This document shows positions 1-4,967 of a stretch of 8,791 nt of DNA, in pieces. The position numbers and the translations under genes are program-made. The stretch's first letter is position 1. Each line of letters opens with the position of its first letter. Source of the stretch: JAZRUF01 sp045636205. GTDB lineage: Bacteria; Bacillota; Clostridia; Oscillospirales; JAAYXM01. The notes beneath the pieces were generated by a model. That model ran no database searches. It was given only the letters and a program-made list of their open reading frames with translations, and had not been told where the DNA came from. Where the stretch lies: contig JAZTXE010000117.1 in assembly GCA_045636205.1 (NCBI GenBank), positions 1 through 8,791 of the forward strand, read 5' to 3'.

Positions 1-183
1 GGTTACGCATTCTTAGAGGAGTTCCAGGATAAGCTCTTCTTTGGAACCGACATATGTGACCCGCGCAACAAGCTCACCCTCTCCTTCTTCCTTGATGACG
101 CGGTCATGAACGGTAAAATTTCACAGGAGTGCTATAACAAAGTCTGCCGTGAGAACGCACTCAAGCTTCTCGGCAGAGCATAA
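1..183 (+). CDS. Amidohydrolase-family metal-dependent hydrolase, C-terminal fragment
   Basis: The frame is open from the window edge to TAA at 181-183, giving the last 60 residues; the start and most of the gene lie outside. The fragment contains FFGTD (residues 13-17) followed by D20-P21-R22, then a helical tail ending in a pattern like 'Y-N-K-V-C-R-E-N-A-L-K-L-L-G'. In TIM-barrel amidohydrolases (amidohydro_2 type) a late strand ends in G-[TS]-D, whose Asp is a metal or catalytic ligand, and the protein closes with a helix ending N-A-x-x-L-[LF]. The fragment matches this pattern. Such enzymes hydrolyse or decarboxylate small carbonyl or lactone compounds, often next to sugar dehydrogenases, but the substrate cannot be read from this end. 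It is the only + strand gene and converges on the ABC operon. Confidence 0.72.
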   Translation, partial: GYAFLEEFQDKLFFGTDICDPRNKLTLSFFLDDAVMNGKISQECYNKVCRENALKLLGRA

Positions 184-215
184 AAACTATAATATATGCA
201 AAAAATTAAACTTTT

Positions 216-332
216 CACCTCATCAGTCTCGCTTTGCTCGACAGCTTCCCCTTGAGGGGAAGCCTCAAAAACGCGTAGTTCCAAGCCTTCCCCTTGAGGG
301 GAAGGTGGCGGCGGCAGCCGGCGGATGAGGTG
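216..332. repeat. 117-bp palindromic intergenic repeat element (MITE/REP-like)
   Basis: The element is bounded by a perfect 9-bp inverted repeat, CACCTCATC at 216-224 and GATGAGGTG at 324-332. Inside are two identical copies of the 18-mer CTTCCCCTTGAGGGGAAG (245-262 and 287-304), each able to fold as a 7-bp hairpin with a TTGA loop. It contains no ORF and sits entirely in the convergent gap between the hydrolase and the ABC operon. I recognise the CTTCCCC/GGGGAAG core with flanking CACCTCATC as a kind of repeat frequent between genes in Oscillospirales and relatives; that recall is unverified. No clear target-site duplication flanks it. It may act as a non-autonomous mobile element or simply add RNA structure to the 3' end of the hydrolase transcript. 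Confidence 0.7.
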
Positions 333-356
333 GCATACAAGTTCTTTGACAGTCTG

Positions 357-390
357 AAAAATGCTGCAACCAATGTTGCAGCATTTTTTA
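357..390. terminator. Bidirectional intrinsic terminator between convergent genes
   Basis: ATGCTGCAAC (361-370), loop CAAT, GTTGCAGCAT (375-384) form a perfect 10-bp stem. Four A residues precede it (357-360) and five T follow it on the + strand (385-389), so an A/T-flanked hairpin is read in both directions. On the - strand it begins directly after the TAA of the ABC ATPase gene (391-393). It therefore likely ends both the + strand hydrolase transcript and the - strand importer operon. Confidence 0.88.
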
Positions 391-1191
391 TTAATCTTCT
401 TTTTTTAAATTCTGGTTAAAGCTTCCCAAGAAAGCGTTTATGCGCTCATTTCCGGAATTTGAAAGAACATCATCCGGCGCGCCATCTGCTACGATTACGC
501 CGCCATCCATAAATATGATACGGTCAGATACATCGCGCGCAAATGCCATCTCGTGAGTTACAATTACCATCGTCATCTTCTCCTCGGCAAGCTGACGTAT
601 AACGCGCAGAACCTCAAGCGTAAGCTCAGGGTCAAGTGCAGACGTCGGCTCATCGAAAAACAAGATGTCCGGATGCAGTGCCAGCGCACGCGCTATTGCG
701 ACACGCTGTTGCTGACCGCCGGAGAGCTCATTTGGATAATTGTTCACCTTATCCGCAAGCCCGACGCGCTCAAGGAGTGACAGTGCTGAAAATTTAATTT
801 CCTCAAGGATTTGCTTTTTGTTTGAGCGATAATCCTCTCTCTCCTTAGCGAGAAGAGACGGCGCAAGCATTACATTCTCAAGAGCCGAATACTGCGGAAA
901 CAGATTGTATGATTGGAACACGAGTCCGCATGCAAGCTGCCAGCGGCGCTGGTCCTGTTTGGACTTGCCTGCGCTGTTTGATGAGTCATACACATTGTTT
1001 CCATTGATTGTTATTCTGCCGCTTGTCGGAATTTCAAGCGCATTCAAGCAGCGCAAAAGTGTGGTTTTACCACTGCCCGACGAGCCTATAACCGAAAGTA
1101 CTTCGCCCTTTTCCATGGAAAAGTTAATACCCTTTAAAACCTCGGTTTTTCCAAAGCTTTTATATAGATTATTGACTTCTAAAATAGCCAT
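391..1191 (-). CDS. Polar amino acid ABC transporter, ATP-binding protein (GlnQ/HisP-like)
   Basis: This is the cytoplasmic ATPase of an amino acid importer. All ABC motifs are intact in the 266 residues: Walker A GSSGSGKTT (36-44), Q-loop Q93 in FQSYNLFP, signature LSGGQQQR (156-163), Walker B ILFFDE (176-181), D-loop SALD (184-187) and H-loop H213 in VTHEM. It is about 20-25 residues longer than typical GlnQ/HisP proteins. The extra length lies around 68-85 (a polar S/K/Q/R stretch) and 115-135. The start is ATG at 1189-1191, preceded by AAGGG at 1202-1206, which lies inside the last codons of the permease gene. The gap between the two genes is only 6 nt, so translation is probably coupled. 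It is the last gene of the operon and ends against the bidirectional terminator. Family assignment is secure; the transported amino acid is not. Confidence 0.95.
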   Translation of the reverse strand: MAILEVNNLYKSFGKTEVLKGINFSMEKGEVLSVIGSSGSGKTTLLRCLNALEIPTSGRITINGNNVYDSSNSAGKSKQDQRRWQLACGLVFQSYNLFPQYSALENVMLAPSLLAKEREDYRSNKKQILEEIKFSALSLLERVGLADKVNNYPNELSGGQQQRVAIARALALHPDILFFDEPTSALDPELTLEVLRVIRQLAEEKMTMVIVTHEMAFARDVSDRIIFMDGGVIVADGAPDDVLSNSGNERINAFLGSFNQNLKKED

Positions 1192-1197
1192 AATTTT

Positions 1198-1908
1198 CTA
1201 ACCCTTATAATAATCTAATTTCTTCTCTATGTATCCAAAGACAAGAGTAAGAATTCCGTTAAACGCAAGGAAGTAAAGCGCTGTTGAGAACAGCGGAACG
1301 ATAAGTCCCTGCTTGGTGAAGCGCTCGGCGCACATGATGATCTCGGTAACCGCGACCACGCGCGCAAGGGATGTATCTTTTACAAGCGTAATTATCTCAT
1401 TTCCCATCGGAGGTATAATGCGCTTTATAACCTGAGGGAAAATTACGCGGAAGAATGTCTGGCTCTTGGTCATTCCCAGAACCTGGCACGCCTCGTACTG
1501 ACCCTTAGGTATAGCTTCTATACCGCCTCTGTATATCTCCGAAAAGTATGCCGCATAGTTTATTGCAAACGCAATAAGAACCGCAATCTCTCTTGAGCGC
1601 AGCGGCATATCAAACATAAGCCCCGGTGCGTATAATACGACAAAAATTTGGAGCATCAGGGGCGTACCCCTGATGATCCAAACAAATGTGCGTGTCAACA
1701 AACGAAGCGGAGCAAAGTTTGCTATCGCTTTTAAAATTTTCGATGAGCTTATCCGCTCTAAAAATCGCAAAGGTCTGAATTTCGACATCGAGCCGAATGC
1801 GACTATAAGTCCGAGCGGAATTGCCATGATCAGCGTAACTGCAAATATCATGCAGTTTACGCCGAACCCTTCGGTCAAGGACCGAATAACAACTTCAAAA
1901 GTTGACAT
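1198..1908 (-). CDS. Polar amino acid ABC transporter, permease (HisM/GlnP-like)
   Basis: The 236-residue membrane protein matches the His/Glu/Gln/Arg permease family. It has the signature W-I-I-R-G-T-P-L-x-x-Q (77-87), an N-A-A-Y-x-S-E-I-Y-R-G-G-I-like segment with Y118 to I130, and an EAA loop (E139-A140, G145, I156, P158) that contacts the ATPase. Hydrophobic segments are visible near 18-38, 83-97, 107-124, 183-192 and 205-226. An insertion of polar and basic character at about 41-72 sits between the first membrane segment and the RGTPL motif and is longer than I expect for GlnP. The ATG at 1906-1908 is preceded by AAAGGCGG (1919-1926) in a 20-nt gap behind the binding-protein gene. Only one permease gene is present, so the channel would be a homodimer. 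Confidence 0.94.
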   Translation of the reverse strand: MSTFEVVIRSLTEGFGVNCMIFAVTLIMAIPLGLIVAFGSMSKFRPLRFLERISSSKILKAIANFAPLRLLTRTFVWIIRGTPLMLQIFVVLYAPGLMFDMPLRSREIAVLIAFAINYAAYFSEIYRGGIEAIPKGQYEACQVLGMTKSQTFFRVIFPQVIKRIIPPMGNEIITLVKDTSLARVVAVTEIIMCAERFTKQGLIVPLFSTALYFLAFNGILTLVFGYIEKKLDYYKG

Positions 1909-1928
1909 AAGCTATATTCCGCCTTTAA

Positions 1929-2759
1929 TTATTCCTTGATAAGAAGATTCTGGAGTTTGTAGTTCTCAGCGATGGTATCGAGAGTGCCGTCAGCAATCAG
2001 CTCGTCGATAGCAGCGTTTACCTTCTCAGCCATGTCGCTTCCCTTGCGGAATGCAATGCCGTACTCCTCGGGAGCGAACTCACGCTCTTCGATTGCTACG
2101 AGATCAGCAAAGTCGGTGCCTTCACCGATAGAACCGATAGAAGTTACATAGTCAACGATTGCAATATCGGAAGTTCCTGCTGCAACATCCATAAGAGCCT
2201 TAGCCATGGAGTCAACCGGGGTAAAGGTTGCGTCTGCAAAGAACTCATCAGCGTTTGCAAGCTCTTCACCTGCAGAGCCTGCCTCAGCAACAACGATTGC
2301 ACCTGCAGTGCTCTCAGCAAACTTATCCAGGTTCTCAGCCTTAACTACCATAACCTGACGGTTCTTCATGTACGGCTGAGAGATTTCCATGTTAGCGCGT
2401 CTCTCTTCGGTAATGGTCATACCGTTCCAGATGCAGTCGATATTCTTTGCATTGAGTTCGATTTCCTTTGAATCCCAGTTGATTTCGATAAATTCCGGCT
2501 CAACGCCCAGTTTCTCACAAACTGCTTTGCCAAACTCGGTTTCAAAGCCAACAAGCTCGTTTGTAGCATTGTCATAGTAATTCATCGGAGCAAAGAGCGT
2601 CATACCAATGACCATTTTGCCTTTTTCTGCAACATAGTCAAAATCACTCTCAACCGCTGCATTGTCGTTTACCTCTGCGTCATTTGCGTTGTTGGTGCAG
2701 CCTGCGAGCATGGTTACCATCATCACAGCTGCCATTAATACTGCTAAAAACTTGCGCAT
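1929..2759 (-). CDS. Polar amino acid ABC transporter, substrate-binding lipoprotein
   Basis: The 276-residue protein starts with a lipoprotein signal peptide: MRKF, a hydrophobic core, then lipobox LAGC with C21 as the lipidated cysteine. An N/D/A-rich tether (22-40) leads into a family 3 periplasmic-binding fold. Visible family features are the opening strand KMVIGMTLFAPMNYYD (48-63), L-V-G-F-E-T-E-F (69-76, usually GFDxDL), G-M-T-I-T-E-E-R (113-120) with R120 in the position that normally binds the ligand alpha-carboxylate, and A-I-V-D (200-203) with D203 in the position that normally binds the amino group. This supports an alpha-amino acid ligand, identity unknown. AGGAGG at 2768-2773, 8 nt before the ATG, is a near-ideal ribosome site. 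It is the first gene of the operon, as usual for the component needed in greatest amount. Confidence 0.94.
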   Translation of the reverse strand: MRKFLAVLMAAVMMVTMLAGCTNNANDAEVNDNAAVESDFDYVAEKGKMVIGMTLFAPMNYYDNATNELVGFETEFGKAVCEKLGVEPEFIEINWDSKEIELNAKNIDCIWNGMTITEERRANMEISQPYMKNRQVMVVKAENLDKFAESTAGAIVVAEAGSAGEELANADEFFADATFTPVDSMAKALMDVAAGTSDIAIVDYVTSIGSIGEGTDFADLVAIEEREFAPEEYGIAFRKGSDMAEKVNAAIDELIADGTLDTIAENYKLQNLLIKE

Positions 2760-2813
2760 TTTAAATTCCTCCTGATAAAAAATATTTTTTGGCTTACGCC
2801 TTTTAGCTTATTC

Positions 2814-2842
2814 AGTATACCACATTACATTAGCGTAGTAAA
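2814..2842 (-). promoter_or_regulatory. Sigma-A-type promoter of the ABC importer operon
   Basis: On the - strand, -35 TTTACT (2837-2842) and -10 TATACT (2814-2819) are separated by exactly 17 nt. A TG one base before the -10 makes it an extended -10. An A/T-rich stretch containing the 12-bp palindrome ATAAAATTTTAT (2854-2865) lies just upstream and could act as an UP element. The predicted leader before the AGGAGG is about 35-40 nt, too short for a typical amino acid riboswitch. Confidence 0.72.
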
Positions 2843-2870
2843 GCGAAAAATTGATAAAATTTTATTTTTT

Positions 2871-2910
2871 ATAAAAAACATCCGCGTCACGGCAGTGACG
2901 CGGATGTTTT
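2871..2910 (-). terminator. Intrinsic terminator of dehydrogenase gene 1
   Basis: A perfect 16-bp stem (2875-2890 with 2895-2910, loop GGCA) has GC-rich inner pairs around CCGCGTCAC and flanking A/T pairs. On the - strand it starts 6 nt after the TAA of the dehydrogenase gene and runs into a T-tract. It separates that gene from the ABC operon promoter. The same lead-in string TATAAAAAACATCCG recurs at the terminator at 3911-3946. Confidence 0.92.
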
Positions 2911-2916
2911 GATAGG

Positions 2917-3792
2917 TTATATTTCAAACTTATTTACTTTTACAAGCTCGCCGGTCTGCATGGATTTGTTGATTGCATTAAGAATAAAAACAGGAGTAAT
3001 CAAATCCTCATAGCTCATAATCGGCTTTCCTGAACGCACCATATGAGCAAAGCGCTCAAATGCAATCAAGTACCTGTCCGCACTCATATCTATTTCCTTG
3101 TGCCATATATCATTTTGTCCATAAATGGTCGCGGAATATTTTTTCGAGCCGTAGTGACCGGTTACGTCAAAATCCTTATAGCGTGCAATAAACGTCACAC
3201 TGTCCTCACGTGAAACCGCCTCAACCGCCTGGATGTCATATCCAAAAATCTCGCACATGATCTGCACCAGATGCTGCGAGTAGAAGAAAAAGTCCCCCCA
3301 CTCGTTTTTCATGTTTATAGGGGCACAGACCGAGCCACCGCAGATTTTTTCTGCAGAGTTTGCAATAAGCTTCATACTTCTTGTGTCATCAAGAAAACTG
3401 TTTGCCGAACCGCCGCAAAGCGGTACGTTGTGTTTTTTTGCCAGACGCACAAGTTCAAGTGCTTCAGCTTCATCAAATGTTATCGGTTTATCGATATATG
3501 CAGGCACACCGGCTTCTATGTATTTCTTTGCATATGGAAAATGTTTTGCGCCGCTGCGCGCGGTGACGACAACCGCATCAACCCTTCCTACCCATGCATT
3601 CGGGTCATCGGATATTTCCGGAACACCGTAGTTTTCCGCAAGGTATTTGTTTTCCTCAGGGTTATCGCCGCAGATGCCAATCACCTCAAAATCCGGATAC
3701 GGTACTCCACCGAGCGCCGGATGCCCTTTCATCACATTGCAGAAGGAACGCGCATGTGAATTTTCAGTACCGAGAATAGCTATTTTGTACAT
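2917..3792 (-). CDS. Gfo/Idh/MocA-like oxidoreductase, tandem paralogue 1 (atypical motifs)
   Basis: A predicted 291-residue NAD(P)-dependent dehydrogenase of the sugar/inositol dehydrogenase family. The N-terminal strand runs MYKIAILG and then T-E-N-S-H-A-R (9-15), where classical members have GxGxxG. The family E-K-P lysine motif appears as D101-K102-P103. The C-terminal half includes N-E-W-G-D-F-F-F-Y-S-Q-H, whose His could match the catalytic His of the family, but no Asp stands four residues before it. At 291 aa it is shorter than the usual 330-380. It is about 79% identical to the next gene upstream. Differences cluster at about 129-152 (after CGGS), which may alter substrate choice. 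The ATG at 3790-3792 is preferred over an in-frame GTG at 3799-3801 because the paralogue starts at the same MYKIAILG and the GTG abuts the GAGGG ribosome site. Substrate unknown. Confidence 0.85.
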   Translation of the reverse strand: MYKIAILGTENSHARSFCNVMKGHPALGGVPYPDFEVIGICGDNPEENKYLAENYGVPEISDDPNAWVGRVDAVVVTARSGAKHFPYAKKYIEAGVPAYIDKPITFDEAEALELVRLAKKHNVPLCGGSANSFLDDTRSMKLIANSAEKICGGSVCAPINMKNEWGDFFFYSQHLVQIMCEIFGYDIQAVEAVSREDSVTFIARYKDFDVTGHYGSKKYSATIYGQNDIWHKEIDMSADRYLIAFERFAHMVRSGKPIMSYEDLITPVFILNAINKSMQTGELVKVNKFEI

Positions 3793-3800
3793 GTAAAACA

Positions 3801-3805
3801 CCCTC
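3801..3805 (-). promoter_or_regulatory. Ribosome binding site that fixes the start of dehydrogenase 1
   Basis: GAGGG on the - strand lies 8 nt before ATG 3790-3792. An alternative in-frame GTG at 3799-3801 overlaps this site and so cannot be its start. The chosen start gives the same N-terminus as the paralogue. Confidence 0.7.
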
Positions 3806-3840
3806 TTCTTGCAGTTTTGATAACCGCATTATCCACCTTA

Positions 3841-3869
3841 ATTATATTCCTCCTTATCTAACTAAGCAA
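3841..3869 (-). promoter_or_regulatory. Probable promoter of dehydrogenase gene 1
   Basis: A perfect -10 TATAAT (3841-3846) has TTGCTT (3864-3869) 17 nt upstream on the - strand as a weak -35. Transcription would begin near 3834 and give a leader of about 40 nt. A small inverted repeat, GATAA/TTATC (3819-3823 and 3829-3833), lies at the predicted start. The terminator of the upstream paralogue precedes this promoter, so independent expression is likely. Confidence 0.55.
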
Positions 3870-3910
3870 TGATTTATCTTACACTTCACGCTGTACAATC
3901 CGTCGGGTAT

Positions 3911-3946
3911 AAAAAACATCCGAGGCAATAAAAATCGCCTCGGATG
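3911..3946 (-). terminator. Intrinsic terminator of dehydrogenase gene 2
   Basis: CATCCGAGGC (3917-3926) and GCCTCGGATG (3937-3946) form a perfect 10-bp stem with a 10-nt A/T-rich loop. On the - strand it lies 6 nt after the TAA at 3953-3955 and is followed by six T (3911-3916). The outer CATCCG/CGGATG pairs are the same as in the terminator at 2871-2910, but the inner pairs differ. Confidence 0.9.
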
Positions 3947-3952
3947 ACATTG

Positions 3953-4837
3953 TTATATTTCAAACTTATTAACTTTTACAAGCTCGCCGGTCTGCATGGA
4001 TTTATTGATTGCGTTTAAGATAAATACCGGTGCGATGAGCTCTTCATAGCTCATAACCGGTTTGCCGGAACGAACCATATGAGCGAAGCGCTCAAACTCA
4101 CGCAGATAATTGTCAGCACCCAGGTCAATGTCCTTATGATATACTTTACTCTGCTCGTAAATGGTAGCAGAATATGCGTATGAACCGTAGTGACCGGTTA
4201 CATCGAAGTCCTTATAACGTGCGATAAAGGTAGCGCAATCCTCACGCGAAACCGCCTGAACCGCCTCAATATCATATCCGAAAACCTCGCACATAATCTG
4301 TACCAGATGCTGTGAGTAGAAGAAGAAATCGCCCCACTCGTTTTTAAGGCTTACCGGAGCCGAAACAGAACCTCCGAATACTCTCTCAAGCTTGCCGGAC
4401 TGCATAAGAGCCTTCATGCACTGAGTATCGTCAACCACGCCGCAGGTGGAGCCGCCACAGAGCGGTACATTGTTTTTCTTTGCAAGACGTACCATCTCAA
4501 GAGCTTCAGCCTCATCAAAGGTTGCAGGCTTGTCGATAAATGCCGGGATACCTGCCTCTATGTATTTCTTTGCATAAGGAAAATGCTTTGCACCACTGCG
4601 TGCGGTGACCATGATAGCGTCAACCTTGCCAACCCATGCATTCGGGTCGTCTGAAATTTCTGGGATACCGTAAGTCTCTGAAAGGTATTTGTTTTCCTCC
4701 GGATTATCACCGCAAAGACCTACAACTTCAAAATCCGGATACGGTACTCCGCCCAGAGCCTTATGTCCCTTGCAAATAATATCCGAGAAAGCGCGCGCAT
4801 GTGAATTCTCAGTGCCGAGAATAGCTATTTTGTACAT
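3953..4837 (-). CDS. Gfo/Idh/MocA-like oxidoreductase, tandem paralogue 2 (atypical motifs)
   Basis: A predicted 294-residue NAD(P)-dependent dehydrogenase, paralogue of the gene at 2917-3792. The loop after the first strand is G8-T-E-N-S-H13 rather than GxGxxG. The lysine motif is D102-K103-P104 instead of EKP. H177 in F-F-F-Y-S-Q-H-L may be the catalytic His, with no Asp four residues earlier. It has one extra residue near 22 (ICKGH) and two near 150 compared with the paralogue. The last 23 residues (from P270 of ...PVFILNAINK...) are identical to the paralogue, which argues for a recent local duplication. The ATG at 4835-4837 has GAGGAG (4849-4854) 11 nt upstream. The gene carries its own promoter and terminator. 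The reaction is inferred from the fold family only, and a non-enzymatic or altered cofactor role is possible given the motif changes. Confidence 0.86.
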   Translation of the reverse strand: MYKIAILGTENSHARAFSDIICKGHKALGGVPYPDFEVVGLCGDNPEENKYLSETYGIPEISDDPNAWVGKVDAIMVTARSGAKHFPYAKKYIEAGIPAFIDKPATFDEAEALEMVRLAKKNNVPLCGGSTCGVVDDTQCMKALMQSGKLERVFGGSVSAPVSLKNEWGDFFFYSQHLVQIMCEVFGYDIEAVQAVSREDCATFIARYKDFDVTGHYGSYAYSATIYEQSKVYHKDIDLGADNYLREFERFAHMVRSGKPVMSYEELIAPVFILNAINKSMQTGELVKVNKFEI

Positions 4838-4866
4838 AATTAAAACATCTCCTCATTTTATATTCC

Positions 4867-4917
4867 GGCGGAGCTTCCCGCCTCGTTTATTATTATATTT
4901 TAGTTTTTTTCTAAAAT
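4867..4917 (-). promoter_or_regulatory. Leader of dehydrogenase gene 2 with two small hairpins
   Basis: The predicted leader of about 94 nt could fold an A/T hairpin (ATTTTAG 4897-4903 with CTAAAAT 4911-4917, 7-nt loop) and a GC hairpin (GGCGG 4867-4871 with CCGCC 4878-4882, 6-nt loop) ahead of the ribosome site. Neither has a T-tract that would make it a terminator. It matches no riboswitch class I recognise. It may be incidental. Confidence 0.3.
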
Positions 4918-4961
4918 CAATGACTTATTATATGATTGTTATATCGAATAATAAGCCATTG
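4918..4961. promoter_or_regulatory. Long inverted repeat overlapping a promoter (candidate operator)
   Basis: Arms CAATGACTTATTAT (4918-4931) and ATAATAAGCCATTG (4948-4961) are complementary at 13 of 14 positions; in - strand RNA the odd pair becomes G-U. The 16-nt centre contains the -10 hexamer of the dehydrogenase 2 promoter. One arm covers the -35/-10 spacer and the other the predicted transcription start. That placement suits a repressor operator. In RNA it could also act as a weak terminator for the upstream gene, but the bases after the stem (ATTTTAG) are a poor T-tract. Confidence 0.5.
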
Positions 4962-4965
4962 TCAA
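4938..4965 (-). promoter_or_regulatory. Promoter of dehydrogenase gene 2
   Basis: On the - strand a perfect -35 TTGACA (4960-4965) is followed after 16 nt by -10 TATAAC (4938-4943). The -35 begins 2 nt after the stop codon of the upstream dehydrogenase, so no separate terminator for that gene precedes it. The predicted start is near 4931. Confidence 0.7.
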
Positions 4966-4967
4966 AT

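Noticed and set aside
216..332. CRISPR array, suggested by two identical 18-mers
   Set aside because: There are only two copies 42 nt apart within one terminal inverted repeat, with no further repeat-spacer units.
2760..2820. Riboswitch or T-box leader for the amino acid importer
   Set aside because: The predicted leader is only about 40 nt with no terminator stem or T-box sequence; the A/T palindromes there are low-complexity.
3271..3759. 162-aa + strand ORF rich in Cys, Phe and Arg
   Set aside because: It is antisense to dehydrogenase 1, has no ribosome site that stands out, and its composition is typical of a reverse-frame artefact.
3793..3850. Short leader ORFs in the dehydrogenase 1 upstream region (a GTG ORF behind AAGGAGG and an ATG ORF of about 21 codons)
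   Set aside because: The AAGGAGG overlaps the predicted promoter spacer, so it would not be in the transcript. The peptides have no attenuator-like codon run or terminator structure.
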